A DNA stretch of 64,000 nucleotides from Pseudidiomarina aquimaris (GTDB lineage Bacteria; Pseudomonadota; Gammaproteobacteria; Enterobacterales; Alteromonadaceae). Location of the stretch: contig NZ_PIPT01000006.1 in NCBI RefSeq assembly GCF_003987395.1, positions 124,001-188,000 of the forward strand, read 5' to 3'. The first letter of the stretch is position 1. Each line of letters starts with the position of its first letter. Below the pieces are notes generated by a model that saw only the letters and a program-made list of their open reading frames with translations, was not told the origin of the DNA and did no database searches. The position numbers and the translations under genes are program-made. Shown here in pieces: positions 27,248 to 38,228 of the stretch.

Positions 27248-28822
27248 ATGCAAGATATTCATGCGCATCGCATATTGATTTTAGATTTTGGTTCACAGTA
27301 CACGCAGTTAATTGCGCGTCGTATTCGTGAAATTGGCGTTTATTGTGAGTTGTGGGCGTGGGACGTCGACGCCGAAGATATTAAAAACTTTAATCCAAAC
27401 GGCATTATTTTGTCGGGTGGTCCAGAATCAGTAACCGAAGAAGGTTCACCACGCGCACCTGAGTATGTTTTTGAAGCGGGTGTACCCGTCTTAGGTGTCT
27501 GCTACGGCATGCAAACCATGGCCGCGCAACTGGGGGGTAAAGTTCAAGGCTCATTGGAGCGTGAATTTGGTTACGCCCAAGTTGAACGCACCGAGCCGTG
27601 CCCGTTGTTCCATCACATTGAAGACGCAGTACACGAGAATGGTAATCCACTGCTTGATGTGTGGATGAGTCATGGCGATAAAGTCATTGAAGCGCCAGAA
27701 GGCTTCCATATCGTGGCACAGACACCAACCTGTCCAATCGCGGCAATGGCTGATGATGCGCGTGACTTTTATGGCGTGCAGTTCCACCCTGAAGTAACCC
27801 ACACACGCCAAGGCATGCGGATGCTCGAGCACTTCGTGGTGGAGATCTGTGAGTGTGAGACCAACTGGACAGCTGCGCACATCATTAATGACGCCGTAGC
27901 GCGTATCCGTGAGCAAGTAGGTAATGGCAAAGTGGTGTTAGGCTTGTCTGGCGGCGTGGATAGCTCCGTCACTGCCATGTTACTCCACCGCGCCATCGGC
28001 GATCAGCTGACCTGTGTGTTCGTCGACAATGGCTTGTTGCGTTACAAAGAAGCCGAGCAAGTCATGGAAATGTTCGGTGACCATTATGGTTTGAACATCG
28101 TTCATGTCGATGCTGAGAATCGCTTCCTGGACGCACTTGCCGGTGAACATGACCCAGAAGCGAAGCGTAAAATTATCGGTCGTGTATTTATCGAAATTTT
28201 TGATGAGCAGGCAACTCGCATCAACGACGTTTCTTACTTAGCGCAGGGCACTATTTACCCGGACGTGATTGAGTCGGCTGGCTCAAAAACTGGTAAAGCG
28301 CACGTGATTAAATCGCACCACAATGTGGGTGGCTTGCCAGAAGACATGAAACTTGAGTTAGTTGAACCGTTGCGTGAACTGTTCAAAGACGAAGTACGCA
28401 AGATTGGTCTCGAACTCGGTCTGCCATACGATATGCTCTATCGTCACCCGTTCCCAGGCCCAGGTCTTGGGGTGCGCGTGCTGGCGGAGGTGAAGAAAGA
28501 ATACTGTGACTTGCTGCGTCGCGCGGACCATATTTTTATTTCCGAACTACGCAATGCTGGGATTTATCACGATGTCAGCCAAGCTTTCGCCGTGTTCTTG
28601 CCGGTACGCTCAGTAGGTGTCATGGGCGATGCACGAAAGTACGATTGGGTGATTGCATTGCGTGCTGTCGAAACTATTGACTTTATGACCGCACGTTGGG
28701 CACATTTACCTTATGAACTCTTGGAAAAAGTGTCCAACCGTATCATCAATGAAATTGATGGTATTTCACGGGTGGTCTATGACATCTCAGGTAAACCTCC
28801 TGCCACCATTGAGTGGGAGTAA
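27248..28822 (+). CDS. guaA: GMP synthase (glutamine-hydrolysing)
   Basis: Converts XMP to GMP using glutamine. The 524-residue protein carries an N-terminal class I amidotransferase ([18 protein letters not shown], catalytic Cys in GVCYGMQTM near residue 86, FHPEVTHT) and a C-terminal ATP-pyrophosphatase (SGGVDSSV near residue 235) with dimerisation domain ([24 protein letters not shown] at the end). Second gene of guaBA; length equals E. coli GuaA (525). Confidence 0.97.
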   Translation: MQDIHAHRILILDFGSQYTQLIARRIREIGVYCELWAWDVDAEDIKNFNPNGIILSGGPESVTEEGSPRAPEYVFEAGVPVLGVCYGMQTMAAQLGGKVQGSLEREFGYAQVERTEPCPLFHHIEDAVHENGNPLLDVWMSHGDKVIEAPEGFHIVAQTPTCPIAAMADDARDFYGVQFHPEVTHTRQGMRMLEHFVVEICECETNWTAAHIINDAVARIREQVGNGKVVLGLSGGVDSSVTAMLLHRAIGDQLTCVFVDNGLLRYKEAEQVMEMFGDHYGLNIVHVDAENRFLDALAGEHDPEAKRKIIGRVFIEIFDEQATRINDVSYLAQGTIYPDVIESAGSKTGKAHVIKSHHNVGGLPEDMKLELVEPLRELFKDEVRKIGLELGLPYDMLYRHPFPGPGLGVRVLAEVKKEYCDLLRRADHIFISELRNAGIYHDVSQAFAVFLPVRSVGVMGDARKYDWVIALRAVETIDFMTARWAHLPYELLEKVSNRIINEIDGISRVVYDISGKPPATIEWE

Positions 28823-28827
28823 TTAGC

Positions 28828-30228
28828 ATGGCGCGTTGGCTTGCCGTTATAGCGATAGTGCTATTGGCTGGCTGCGCGCCGCAACCGCAGCCCGACCACC
28901 TTGCACAAATTAAGGAGCGTGGTGTGTTGCGGGTCGGAACCTTGTTGGGGCCGACAACCTACTACCATGATCTCGAAAGTGAAGGAGGGCTTGAATACGC
29001 ACTCGCTGCTACTTTTGCTGAACAACTCGACGTAGAGCTCGAAGTCGTTTCACGCTACAACGTCAATGATCTCTTTTCGCTCCTTGACCAAGCGCAAGTC
29101 GATATCATCGCTGCCGGTCTCGACCGCACTCCGCGCCGCGATCGCCGTTATCGCTTCGGTCCCCCTTATCAAGAAGTCGCCCAACGGCTGGTTTACCGCC
29201 AAGGCTCCCGTGATCGACCGCGTGACTGGACACAAGTAGATGGTGAAGTGGTCGTCGTTGCGGGCAGCAGCCATCATGATTGGCTGCAACGCAATGCTAA
29301 GGACTATCCGAATCTACAATGGCGCGCCACCAATGAGCATGATGCCACGGAATTATTGCGCTCTGTCGTTGAGGGGGAAATCGCTTTTACGATTACCGAT
29401 AGCAACATACTTGATATGCAGCGGCGCTATTTTCCGAACATCAGTGTCGCGTTTACCGTACGTGAGGATCTTGATATCAGCTGGATGCTGGCGCCTGGAC
29501 GTGATGGCTCGTTGTACGCGGAAGTTATCCGTTTCTTTGGTGACTTGCGCGCCTCGGGTGAACTAGCGCAGTTGGTTGACCGCCATTTTGGTCATGTTTC
29601 GCAATTTAATTATGTCGATACCAGTTATTTTATCGATGCAGTGCAAAGCACACTTCCTAAATACCGCGACTTCTTTGTTGAGCATTCAGGCCGCCTTGAT
29701 TGGCGTTTGCTCGCTGCCATTTCCTACCAAGAAAGCTTATGGAACCCGCGGGCTACATCCCCTACGGGTGTGCGCGGTTTGATGATGCTGACGCTGCCGA
29801 CCGCAGAACAGATGGGGGTAAGCAGCCGCTTGAATCCAGAAGAGAGCATTCGTGGTGGGGCGCGTTATTTTGAGCGCATGCTTGATACCATACCGGCGCG
29901 CATACCAGAGCCAGACCGCACCTGGTTTGCACTTGCTGCCTATAATATTGGCTATGGTCATTTAGAAGATGCGCGGGTACTGACAGAACGCCAAGGCGCT
30001 GACCCCGATCGCTGGATTGACGTGCGCAAACGACTACCCTTATTACGACAGAAAAAATATTACCGTCAAACGCGTTATGGCTTTGCGCGTGGTGATGAAC
30101 CGGTGCGATATGTAGGGAATATTCGTCGCTACTACGATACTTTGGTTTGGTTGGATGAAAGAGGACGCATCCCAGCTCAGCCGCTAGATATTTCACTTCC
30201 CACGGGAAGTGGTGATGAGGCCCCCTAA
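28828..30228 (+). CDS. mltF: membrane-bound lytic murein transglycosylase F
   Basis: Outer-membrane lipoprotein that cleaves peptidoglycan glycan strands. The 466-residue product has a lipobox LAGC (Cys16), a solute-binding-protein family 3 domain (about 25-255, with GVLRVGTLLGPTTYY) that regulates the enzyme, and a C-terminal lysozyme-like domain with catalytic Glu302 in SYQESLWNPRATSPTGVRG. I use the ATG at 28828 (GGGAG upstream) and not the in-frame GTG at 28813 inside guaA. Its stop overlaps the ATG of a 39-residue ORF. Confidence 0.94.
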   Translation: MARWLAVIAIVLLAGCAPQPQPDHLAQIKERGVLRVGTLLGPTTYYHDLESEGGLEYALAATFAEQLDVELEVVSRYNVNDLFSLLDQAQVDIIAAGLDRTPRRDRRYRFGPPYQEVAQRLVYRQGSRDRPRDWTQVDGEVVVVAGSSHHDWLQRNAKDYPNLQWRATNEHDATELLRSVVEGEIAFTITDSNILDMQRRYFPNISVAFTVREDLDISWMLAPGRDGSLYAEVIRFFGDLRASGELAQLVDRHFGHVSQFNYVDTSYFIDAVQSTLPKYRDFFVEHSGRLDWRLLAAISYQESLWNPRATSPTGVRGLMMLTLPTAEQMGVSSRLNPEESIRGGARYFERMLDTIPARIPEPDRTWFALAAYNIGYGHLEDARVLTERQGADPDRWIDVRKRLPLLRQKKYYRQTRYGFARGDEPVRYVGNIRRYYDTLVWLDERGRIPAQPLDISLPTGSGDEAP

Positions 30229-30347
30229 TGCGTACAACAAAACGTCTGGTTCCGCATGCGCGTCGCCGAGCATGGTTACGCAAGAAACGCCACCTGCTGA
30301 ATGATCGTCGGCAGAAGTGGTTTCGGTTATGTGAAAAAGACGATTAA
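30228..30347 (+). CDS. small, very basic 39-residue ORF coupled to mltF
   Basis: ATG overlaps the mltF stop (TAATG), suggesting translational coupling. The 39-residue product (MRTTKRLVPHARRR..., ending CEKDD) holds about 13 Arg/Lys, three Trp/Phe in WLRKK and KWFRL, and would be strongly cationic with an amphipathic appearance. I do not recognise a family. A promoter -10 for purL lies only 6 bases after its stop. It could be a real small protein or a fortuitous ORF; the coupled start and purL-like spacing favour a gene, but conservation is needed to decide. Confidence 0.45.
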   Translation: MRTTKRLVPHARRRAWLRKKRHLLNDRRQKWFRLCEKDD

Positions 30348-30352
30348 ACCTT

Positions 30353-30358
30353 TATAAT
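30353..30358 (+). promoter_or_regulatory. -10 element of purL promoter
   Basis: Perfect TATAAT, 55 bases upstream of the purL start codon, with no clear -35 hexamer at 16-18 bases. No PurR-like palindrome was recognised. Confidence 0.45.
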
Positions 30359-30412
30359 ACGCGGCTGCGAAAAGTCGTAATTGCCATCCAATGCCAATCT
30401 GGAGAATGATCT

Positions 30413-33400
30413 GTGGAGATAGTACGCGGCGCCCCAGCCCTATCTGAATTCCGAACGGAAAAGTTATTGCAACGTCTGCAACAAGCCGATGTGCCGGTGC
30501 AAGACATCTATGCTGAATACATGCACTTTGTAGATGTAAAAAGTGCATTGGATGAAGCGGACCAGCATGTCTTGAAAAAGCTACTCACGTACGGCCCTGC
30601 ATTAGCGCAGCATCTACCAGAAGGGCGCTTGCTGGTAGTGACGCCACGCCAAGGAACAATTTCGCCGTGGTCATCGAAAGCCACCGATATCGCCCATAAT
30701 TGTGGTTTGCAGCAGATTCGTCGTATTGAGCGCGGCATTGCTTATTATCTTGAAGGTGAATTGAGTGAAGAGCAGTTTGCGACTGCACAAGCGCTTTTAC
30801 ATGACCGAATGACGGAAACAGTCATGCATAGCCTACAAGATGCGCAAACATTGTTTGCCGCTGCAGAACCGGCTCCGCTGGCCTCGGTCGATATTCTTGC
30901 TGGTGGCCGCGAAGCATTACAGCGAGCGAATATCGAAATGGGTCTTGCGCTTGCGGACGATGAAATCGATTACCTTTTCGAGAACTTCAATGCATTGGGT
31001 CGCAATCCAAATGACATTGAGCTCTACATGTTTGCGCAAGCAAACTCTGAACACTGTCGCCATAAGATCTTTAACGCGGATTGGACCATCGATGGCAAAG
31101 AACAGCTGAAGTCGCTGTTCAAAATGATCAAGAACACCTTCGAAGCAACCCCGGACCATGTGCTTTCGGCCTATAAAGATAATGCCGCAGTGATGGTAGG
31201 TTCAGAAGCGGGGCGCTTCTATCCTTATCCAGCGGGCACTGCAGCAGCCGGCGAATATAGCTATTTCCACGAGCCAGTACACATTTTGATGAAGGTCGAA
31301 ACACACAACCATCCGACAGCGATTTCGCCATTCCCTGGCGCCGCAACCGGCTCAGGTGGTGAAATTCGTGACGAAGGCGCAACCGGCCGTGGTGCGAAGC
31401 CGAAAGCTGGTTTGGTTGGTTTTAGCGTTTCCAACTTGCGCATTCCTGGCTTTGAACAGCCGTGGGAAGAAGACTTTGGCAAGCCCGATCGGATTGTTAC
31501 AGCGCTTGAAATCATGCTTGATGGCCCGCTAGGTGGCGCAGCCTTTAATAACGAATTTGGTCGTCCGGCACTGACGGGTTACTTCCGTACCTTCGAAGAA
31601 AAAGTAAGCAGTCACAATGGCGAAGAAGTGCGCGGCTATCATAAGCCGATCATGATCGCCGGCGGTATGGGGAATATTCGCGAGAACCATGTCGAGAAAG
31701 GTGAGATCCCTGTTGGCGCGAAGCTTGTTGTGCTGGGTGGTCCAGCGATGAACATCGGCCTTGGTGGCGGTGCGGCATCGTCTATGACCTCAGGTACCTC
31801 GAGCGAAGACTTAGATTTTGCCTCGGTGCAGCGTGATAACCCAGAGATGGAGCGTCGCTGCCAAGAAGTTATTGACCGTTGTTGGCAACTTGGTGAAAAG
31901 AATCCTATTGCCTTCATTCACGACGTCGGGGCGGGTGGCCTTTCGAACGCGATGCCAGAGCTCGTGAGCGATGGCGGTCGCGGTGGTAACTTTGAGTTAC
32001 GCAAAGTGCCGAACGATGAACCTGGCATGTCGCCATTGGCGATTTGGTGTAACGAATCACAAGAGCGCTATGTGTTAGCTATCGCTGCTGAACACATGGA
32101 CACCTTTGCGGCGATTTGTGAGCGTGAACGCGCACCTTATGCAGTTATCGGTGAAGCGACGGAAGAAGAACACCTTACACTGACGGATTCGCATTTCGAC
32201 AATACCCCGATTGATTTGCCTCTTGAGGTGTTACTCGGCAAGCCACCGAAAATGCACCGCGATGTGCAGTCGAAGCGTGCCGAGGGCAGCGAACTGGCAA
32301 GCCAAGAGATCCGCTTGGATGAGGCTGCCGAGCGTCTATTGCGCTTACCTGCGATTGCGGAAAAGACCTTCTTGATTACCATCGGTGACCGCTCGGTTAC
32401 CGGCCTCGTTGCGCGTGACCAAATGGTGGGGCCATGGCAAATCCCAGTGGCTGACGTGGCGGTGACCGCCGCAAGTTATGATAGCTATGCGGGTGAAGCA
32501 ATGGCGATGGGTGAACGTACCCCATTAGCGCTATTAGATTTTGCTGCCTCGGCAAAAATGGCGGTGGGTGAAGCGTTGACCAATATTGCCGCTGCAGATA
32601 TTGGCGATTTGAAACATATCAAACTATCTGCCAACTGGATGGCCGCGGCAGGGCACCCTGGCGAAGATGCGGGCTTGTATGAAGCGGTAAAAGCCGTGGG
32701 CGAAGAACTATGTCCAGCGCTAGGTCTGACCATTCCGGTGGGTAAAGACTCCATGTCGATGAAGACCCAATGGCAGCAAAATGGTGAAGATAAAGCCGTT
32801 ACTGCGCCATTAAGCTTGGTCATTACCGCATTCGGTCGCGTCCGCGATGTACGCCGTACGCTTACTCCACAGCTACGCACCGATAAAGGTGCAAGCAAGT
32901 TACTCCTGATTGACTTAGGGGCCGGTAAAGCGCGCTTAGGCGGTTCGGCATTGGCTCAGGTTTATCGTCAATTAGGCAAAAATGCTCCTACGGTGGACGA
33001 CGCTGAGCTGCTCGCAGGCTTCTTTAATGCGACGCAAAAACTGATCCGTGAGAAGAAATTACTGGCCTACCATGACCGCTCGGATGGCGGTTTATTCGTT
33101 ACAGTCGCAGAGATGGCCTTTGCCGGTCACTGTGGTGTGCATGTGCGCCTTGACGGCATGCATGAGCATGACCTTGCTGCGCTCTTTAACGAAGAGCTCG
33201 GTGCGGTGATTCAAGTACGTAGCGAAGACGTTGATAAAGTGCAGGCGGTCTACGCTGAGGCAGGCCTTGCAGATGTCGTAAACGTGATTGGTGAGGTCAC
33301 CGACGAAGACGTCGTACAGTTTACCCGCGATGGCCAAGTGGTGCTTGAGCACGCGCGCAGTCACTATCGCTCAATTTGGGCGGAAACGACACATCAAATG

Positions 33401-34309
33401 CAGCGCTTGCGTGATAACCCTGCCTGTGCCGATGAAGAATTTGCGGCGAAGCAAAATACCAACGACAGCGGTTTGTTTGCTGATTTAAGTTTCGATAGCA
33501 GCGAAGATATCGCGGCCCCTTATATCAATACGGGTCGCGATCCAGTGGTTGCTATTTTGCGTGAGCAAGGGGTGAACTCGCACGTGGAAATGGCTGCTGC
33601 CTTTGACCGCGCGGGCTTTGCCGCTATCGATGTGCACATGAGCGACATCTTAAGTGGTCGCGTAAACCTTGAGAAATTCAATGGCCTCGTGGCTTGTGGT
33701 GGTTTCTCCTACGGTGACGTTTTAGGTGCCGGTGAAGGTTGGGCTAAATCGATCTTGTTCAATAGCCGTGCACGCGACCAATTCGCAGCCTTCTTTGAGC
33801 GTGAGAAGACCTTCGCGCTAGGCGTCTGTAACGGCTGTCAGATGCTGTCGAACCTACGCGACTTGATTCCTGGCGCTGAAGCATGGCCGCATTTCGTAAC
33901 CAACCGTTCTGAACGTTTTGAAGCGCGCTTTAGCATGGTTGAAGTACAGGACAGCCCATCGCTATTCTTTAAAGAAATGGCGGGCTCAAAAATGCCAATC
34001 GCGGTTTCGCATGGTGAGGGACGCGCCGAGTTCAAAGGTAATAACCTTGCCGAAGTAACAGCGAAAGGCTTGGTGGCAATGCGCTACATCAACAACGATG
34101 GCAGTATCGCTAGTCAGTATCCTGCGAACCCGAATGGCTCACCTGAGGGGATAACCGGCTTAACTACGCCAGATGGCCGCGTATCCATTATGATGCCACA
34201 CCCGGAGCGCGTATTCCGTACGGTAGCCAACAGCTGGCATCCAGATGATTGGAGCGAGGATAGCCCATGGATGCGCATGTTCCGTAACGCGCGCGTCTAT
34301 TTAGGTTAA
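30413..34309 (+). CDS. purL: phosphoribosylformylglycinamidine synthase
   Basis: Fourth step of purine synthesis: FGAR plus glutamine and ATP to FGAM. The 1298-residue single-chain enzyme shows the N-terminal [13 protein letters not shown] (E. coli begins MMEILRGSPALSAFR), the linker and FGAM synthase domains ([47 protein letters not shown]) and a C-terminal class I amidotransferase (catalytic Cys in [20 protein letters not shown]). The start is GTG at 30413 with GGAG upstream, chosen by alignment with E. coli. Neighbours mltF and tadA are typical, except that a TonB receptor gene now separates purL from tadA. Confidence 0.97.
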   Translation: MEIVRGAPALSEFRTEKLLQRLQQADVPVQDIYAEYMHFVDVKSALDEADQHVLKKLLTYGPALAQHLPEGRLLVVTPRQGTISPWSSKATDIAHNCGLQQIRRIERGIAYYLEGELSEEQFATAQALLHDRMTETVMHSLQDAQTLFAAAEPAPLASVDILAGGREALQRANIEMGLALADDEIDYLFENFNALGRNPNDIELYMFAQANSEHCRHKIFNADWTIDGKEQLKSLFKMIKNTFEATPDHVLSAYKDNAAVMVGSEAGRFYPYPAGTAAAGEYSYFHEPVHILMKVETHNHPTAISPFPGAATGSGGEIRDEGATGRGAKPKAGLVGFSVSNLRIPGFEQPWEEDFGKPDRIVTALEIMLDGPLGGAAFNNEFGRPALTGYFRTFEEKVSSHNGEEVRGYHKPIMIAGGMGNIRENHVEKGEIPVGAKLVVLGGPAMNIGLGGGAASSMTSGTSSEDLDFASVQRDNPEMERRCQEVIDRCWQLGEKNPIAFIHDVGAGGLSNAMPELVSDGGRGGNFELRKVPNDEPGMSPLAIWCNESQERYVLAIAAEHMDTFAAICERERAPYAVIGEATEEEHLTLTDSHFDNTPIDLPLEVLLGKPPKMHRDVQSKRAEGSELASQEIRLDEAAERLLRLPAIAEKTFLITIGDRSVTGLVARDQMVGPWQIPVADVAVTAASYDSYAGEAMAMGERTPLALLDFAASAKMAVGEALTNIAAADIGDLKHIKLSANWMAAAGHPGEDAGLYEAVKAVGEELCPALGLTIPVGKDSMSMKTQWQQNGEDKAVTAPLSLVITAFGRVRDVRRTLTPQLRTDKGASKLLLIDLGAGKARLGGSALAQVYRQLGKNAPTVDDAELLAGFFNATQKLIREKKLLAYHDRSDGGLFVTVAEMAFAGHCGVHVRLDGMHEHDLAALFNEELGAVIQVRSEDVDKVQAVYAEAGLADVVNVIGEVTDEDVVQFTRDGQVVLEHARSHYRSIWAETTHQMQRLRDNPACADEEFAAKQNTNDSGLFADLSFDSSEDIAAPYINTGRDPVVAILREQGVNSHVEMAAAFDRAGFAAIDVHMSDILSGRVNLEKFNGLVACGGFSYGDVLGAGEGWAKSILFNSRARDQFAAFFEREKTFALGVCNGCQMLSNLRDLIPGAEAWPHFVTNRSERFEARFSMVEVQDSPSLFFKEMAGSKMPIAVSHGEGRAEFKGNNLAEVTAKGLVAMRYINNDGSIASQYPANPNGSPEGITGLTTPDGRVSIMMPHPERVFRTVANSWHPDDWSEDSPWMRMFRNARVYLG

Positions 34310-34357
34310 GCCTTTTAACGACCTATAAGACCTGTACTACCTGTTAATACAGGCAAT

Positions 34358-34387
34358 AAAAAACCCGGCTCGAAAGCCGGGTTTTTT
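34358..34387. terminator. bidirectional terminator between purL and TonB receptor gene
   Basis: Near-perfect 13-pair stem AAAAAACCCGGCT / AGCCGGGTTTTTT with loop CGAA; A and T tracts on both sides let it work for the two convergent genes. Confidence 0.92.
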
Positions 34388-34404
34388 GTGCTCGTCCGTC
34401 AGAC

Positions 34405-37400
34405 TTAGAAGTCGTACTGGAAGCCTAAGCGAACGCTCCAGAGTGATGGAGAGCCAGCACGGCCTTGAACAGAGTTGATGCGTGGGTTGATCTCTTCGAA
34501 TACCCACTGGTTTTGGTCGTTGATATCAACTTCAGCAACGTTTACTGCGCGTGGGAAGCTTGCTTCGTACAAGACACCCCAGTCGTCGTTCAGCATGTTA
34601 GTGAAGTTATCGACAACAAAGTAAATGCTAGATTTATGACCTTCCATAAAGCCTGGCAATTCTTGCTCTACTTTCAGGTCAACCTTGTGCCACCAGTCGC
34701 TGTTGAACTCGTTACGAGGAGCGATACCGCCCGCGTATTGGCTCAAACCGTGGTTATCGATAAACGCCAAGAACTCTTGGATTTGCGCTTCAGTTAGGTC
34801 ATCGCCCCAAACTACGTTGCTGTCGTTCATACCGTCTGGCACGTAGAGTAACGAGCGACCGCTGGTGATATCACCTACCGCTGCGTTCATGGTGTAGCTG
34901 TATGGACGACCTTTGTTCGCAGAACCGAATACGCTGAACTTAGTATCGTATCCGTTTAACCATTCAGTGGTGTAAGTACCACGGAAAGTGAAGCGGTGTG
35001 GGATTTCATAGTTCGACGTAGCGATGCCAGGGTTTTCAGCATCAGCAGTTGCAACGCTGGTGTAGTTTGAATACGCAACAGAGCTGGTCATTGGGTTGAC
35101 GTCTTCAGCTTTGTTCCATGCGTAAGCAAGTGACCAATCGAAGCCCCAATCGTGCTCTTTTGAAATTGCGAAGCTGATGCTCGTTTGGTCGCCAGCGTCG
35201 CCATCAACGTTGGTTAACAAGAAGGCATCTGAACCGCTACGTGAGTAGATTGGACGACCGTCTGGAGCTGTACCAGATTGAACCGCACGAAGGTCTTTAA
35301 TGATTGCCGCGTCTTGCTTGCGAGTGTGCAAGAAGTCAGCCATCAAAACGTAGTCGTTTTCAGTCACATAGGTTGCACCCAATGCGAACTTCCATTCGTT
35401 TGGAATTTCGAAGTTCGGGTCAAGTGCGTTCACTGGGCCACGGCCTGCTGCTTCGGCAACTTCGTCGATCATTTCCAATGGGATGTCGATGATTGGGCTA
35501 CCAGTACCGTAGTCAAGGTCAAACAAGTTGACGCCGAAACGGTTAGCTTCATACAAGCTCACACCGTTGTTTGAGTAGTTGTTAGACAACCAAACGTTCG
35601 GGTTACCACCTGAGTACAGACCGAAACCACCACGTACTTCTAATTGGTCATTCACAACCCAGTTCATACCAACACGTGGTTGAATCAAACCTTCGCCATC
35701 TAGGGTCGCAGTGTTAGCGAAACCATAGGTGTCTTGGAAAGCTTGGTTTAGGGTTGGTGCATCGCTGGTGGTGTACCAGTCATAACGAAGACCTAAAGTA
35801 AGGGTTAGGTCGTGATCAATAAAGTAGTACTCGTCTTGCGCATAAAGCGTGTTAACTGCGTACTTGAATTGACCCGCGCCATCGTCAGGGTTGTTGGTAC
35901 CTGCAGCATTTTCATAAATGATGCGGTTAACTATACCATTTTCGAAGTCGTCAATTGAGCTAAAGCGGTGCTCACCTTGTGACTCCTGAATGAACAGGTT
36001 GAACACGTCATAACTTTCATATTCGTAACCGAAAGTGAAGGTATGATCGTTGTACAAGTAAGTACCTGAAAGCTTGTAGAACATAGTGTCATAAGCAAGC
36101 TTGTTCGAGTGACGTGAGTCATCAGCGCCGAGGTAAATGGTGTTACCGTTGTGACGGATTTGCACTTCACCGATTTCAGTTCCACCTAAAGGTACAACCG
36201 CGTTCTCTAACTCTGAGTAACCAGCACGGAGCTCAGTTGAGAAGTTGTAAGTCCAGTCAGAGTACAACTGCGCAACGTATGAGTTGAACTCTGCACCACG
36301 TGAGTAGAAGTGGTTTGAGAATTCTAGCTCGTTGTCATCGCCGTCTGATTCTGCGATTGAGTAGCCATCGTTGTAGTTGTAAGTGAACTGTGCACGGTGG
36401 TCTTGGTTGATGTACCAGTCAATTTTTGCCAAGAATTTTTCATCTTCAACCGGCAAGCTTGATGGGAATGAACCTGGCTCAAAGCCGTAAACGTCACGCG
36501 CGATACCAGCGATACGGTCAAGATCTGCTTGCGTTACGCCAAGCACTGGAGTTGCAACGTTGGCATCTTCAGGACCACGGTCGAAAGTGTCAGAACCTTC
36601 AAGCTTTTCGTAAGCAACAAATGCGAAAAGTTTGTCTTTAATCAGTGCGCCACCGCCATTGAAGCCGTAACGTTTCTCGTTAAAGGCACCAATATTTACT
36701 GGCTCACCTTCGAGTTTGTCACCGGTCAAAGAGTCGTTGGTGTAGTCAAAGAAGACGCTACCGAAGAATTCGTTTTCACCTGATTTGGTAACAGCGTTGA
36801 TGTTACATGCGGTGAAGCCGCCGTACTGAACATCAAACGGTGCTAATTCTACGGCAACCTGCTCGATGGCATCGTAAGAGAACGGCATGCGCTCAGTAGG
36901 GTAACCACTTGAGTTCAAACCGAAGTTATCGTTGGTGCGCACACCATCAACGGTCAAGCTATTGAAACGTGGGTTGGCACCGCCACACTGAATGTCACGT
37001 GCGTTGGTTTCGTTGATATAGATACGTGGGTCAATTTGTACCACGTCTTTGATATCACGATTCGCAGCAGGTTGCTCTTGTAAGTCATTCAAGCTGAAGT
37101 TAGATGCTGGGCTGCTTGAACCAGAAGTCATGGTTAAGCGACGGCCAGAAACCTCAATACGCTCAACGCTTTGTTGCGCGATTTGCACACTTAAGTTTTC
37201 AGTTTCACCAAGAGTTAGGTAGACGTTTTCAACAACTTCGGTATTACCCATGTTGTCGGTAACGGTTAAAGTGTAAGGACCACCAACTGCAAGACCACGA
37301 GCTGAGAACAGACCATTGGCGTTTGCTGACAACGTAGTGCTGGTGCCGGTACGTTCATCACGTAAAGTCACGCTTGCATTAGCGATGGTTTGCCCGGTGC

Positions 37401-37518
37401 TTTCGTTGGTTACGACGCCACGGATACTAGATGAGGTCTCTTGTGCCGTAGCAGTTGCGGACAAGCCAATGGCAAGTGCGACTGCGGCAGCAATACGACT
37501 AGGTTTATTATTCAACAT
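34405..37518 (-). CDS. Oar-like TonB-dependent receptor A (Pho-controlled)
   Basis: A 1037-residue outer-membrane receptor: signal peptide to about residue 25 (ATAQ), an N-terminal carboxypeptidase-regulatory-like domain (about 30-115, SSIRGVVTNESTGQTIANASV), a plug with RDIKDVVQIDPRIYINE and FNSLTVDGVRTNDNFGLNSSGYP, and a large barrel ending RLGFQYDF. This is the Oar-like receptor group. It is a paralogue of receptor B (38229-41480). Two cysteines in the plug (DIQCGG and FTACNIN) are absent from receptor B and could form a disulfide. PhoB heptamers precede it. It sits between purL and tadA, genes that are usually close neighbours, which suggests it was inserted there. Confidence 0.9.
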   Translation of the reverse strand: MLNNKPSRIAAAVALAIGLSATATAQETSSSIRGVVTNESTGQTIANASVTLRDERTGTSTTLSANANGLFSARGLAVGGPYTLTVTDNMGNTEVVENVYLTLGETENLSVQIAQQSVERIEVSGRRLTMTSGSSSPASNFSLNDLQEQPAANRDIKDVVQIDPRIYINETNARDIQCGGANPRFNSLTVDGVRTNDNFGLNSSGYPTERMPFSYDAIEQVAVELAPFDVQYGGFTACNINAVTKSGENEFFGSVFFDYTNDSLTGDKLEGEPVNIGAFNEKRYGFNGGGALIKDKLFAFVAYEKLEGSDTFDRGPEDANVATPVLGVTQADLDRIAGIARDVYGFEPGSFPSSLPVEDEKFLAKIDWYINQDHRAQFTYNYNDGYSIAESDGDDNELEFSNHFYSRGAEFNSYVAQLYSDWTYNFSTELRAGYSELENAVVPLGGTEIGEVQIRHNGNTIYLGADDSRHSNKLAYDTMFYKLSGTYLYNDHTFTFGYEYESYDVFNLFIQESQGEHRFSSIDDFENGIVNRIIYENAAGTNNPDDGAGQFKYAVNTLYAQDEYYFIDHDLTLTLGLRYDWYTTSDAPTLNQAFQDTYGFANTATLDGEGLIQPRVGMNWVVNDQLEVRGGFGLYSGGNPNVWLSNNYSNNGVSLYEANRFGVNLFDLDYGTGSPIIDIPLEMIDEVAEAAGRGPVNALDPNFEIPNEWKFALGATYVTENDYVLMADFLHTRKQDAAIIKDLRAVQSGTAPDGRPIYSRSGSDAFLLTNVDGDAGDQTSISFAISKEHDWGFDWSLAYAWNKAEDVNPMTSSVAYSNYTSVATADAENPGIATSNYEIPHRFTFRGTYTTEWLNGYDTKFSVFGSANKGRPYSYTMNAAVGDITSGRSLLYVPDGMNDSNVVWGDDLTEAQIQEFLAFIDNHGLSQYAGGIAPRNEFNSDWWHKVDLKVEQELPGFMEGHKSSIYFVVDNFTNMLNDDWGVLYEASFPRAVNVAEVDINDQNQWVFEEINPRINSVQGRAGSPSLWSVRLGFQYDF

Positions 37519-37571
37519 GATGTTGCTTTCCTGGGTTGTGGTTAGAACAAATTGTCTTTATTGGGTGACAA

Positions 37572-37605
37572 ATCCTATGCGACTTCTATGACAGTTTGAT
37601 GAAAT
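37572..37605 (-). promoter_or_regulatory. PhoB-type promoter of TonB receptor A
   Basis: On the minus strand: ATTTCAT (37605-37599), CTGTCAT (37594-37588) and GTCGCAT (37583-37577) at 11-base period. TAGGAT (37577-37572) starts 10 bases after CTGTCAT and may serve as -10, in which case the third heptamer overlaps the promoter spacer. Confidence 0.75.
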
Positions 37606-37621
37606 AGTAGCCAAAAATTGA

Positions 37622-38110
37622 TCAATGCACACTATTTTCTTCACGTTTCTTGTTCTTTGCCTGTTCACGCTTTTTACGGAAGAAATTCTGCAAAATCGCT
37701 GCTGATTCGTGTTCAAGGACCCCACCGACCACCTCAACTTTATGGTTCATGGTGGCGTGATTAAGCACGTCGATGGCGCTGCCGGTAGCGCCGGTACGCG
37801 GATCTGGTGCAGCGAAGACTAAGGTTTTGATGCGCGCATGTGTAATAAGCCCCGCGCACATGGCGCAGGGCTCTAAAGAAACATATAAAGTCGTGTCAAC
37901 GAGACGATAATTTTTGAGATGTTGCCCAGCGGCACGAATGGCTTGGGCTTCGGCATGTGCCGAGGGATCGCTAAGACGGATAACTTCGTTATAGCCTTCG
38001 CCGATAATGGTGTCATTGGCGACCACAACGGCGCCGACAGGCACTTCACCGATAGCTTCGGCTTGTTGTGCCAGTTCAAGGGCGCGACGCATGTAACGTT
38101 CGTGGTCCAT
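37622..38110 (-). CDS. tadA: tRNA-specific adenosine deaminase (wobble inosine)
   Basis: Deaminates A34 of tRNA-Arg(ACG) to inosine; essential in E. coli. The 162-residue zinc enzyme shows HAE (His52, Glu54) and PCAMC (Cys82, Cys85), the metal and catalytic residues of the cytidine-deaminase fold, plus the TadA-type N-terminus MDHERYMRRALELAQQA and the basic C-terminal tail RKKREQAKNKKR. It lies between the two Oar-like receptor genes, all on the minus strand. Confidence 0.95.
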   Translation of the reverse strand: MDHERYMRRALELAQQAEAIGEVPVGAVVVANDTIIGEGYNEVIRLSDPSAHAEAQAIRAAGQHLKNYRLVDTTLYVSLEPCAMCAGLITHARIKTLVFAAPDPRTGATGSAIDVLNHATMNHKVEVVGGVLEHESAAILQNFFRKKREQAKNKKREENSVH

Positions 38111-38151
38111 TAGCGATCTCTGAAGTAAGAAAGCAATATGGCGCGCATTCT

Positions 38152-38184
38152 AAAAAAAAGCCCCCGCAATTGCGAGGGCTTTTT
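38152..38184 (-). terminator. terminator after TonB receptor B gene
   Basis: Stem AAAAAGCCCCCGCA / TGCGAGGGCTTTTT with one mismatch around the AATTG loop, flanked by A and T runs. Placed 45 bases beyond the stop of receptor B and upstream of the tadA start, so it insulates tadA from the Pho-controlled receptor. Confidence 0.88.
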
Positions 38185-38228
38185 GTACATTTCTGTACTT
38201 TTTTACACTTTAGATGTTAGCAACGCGC

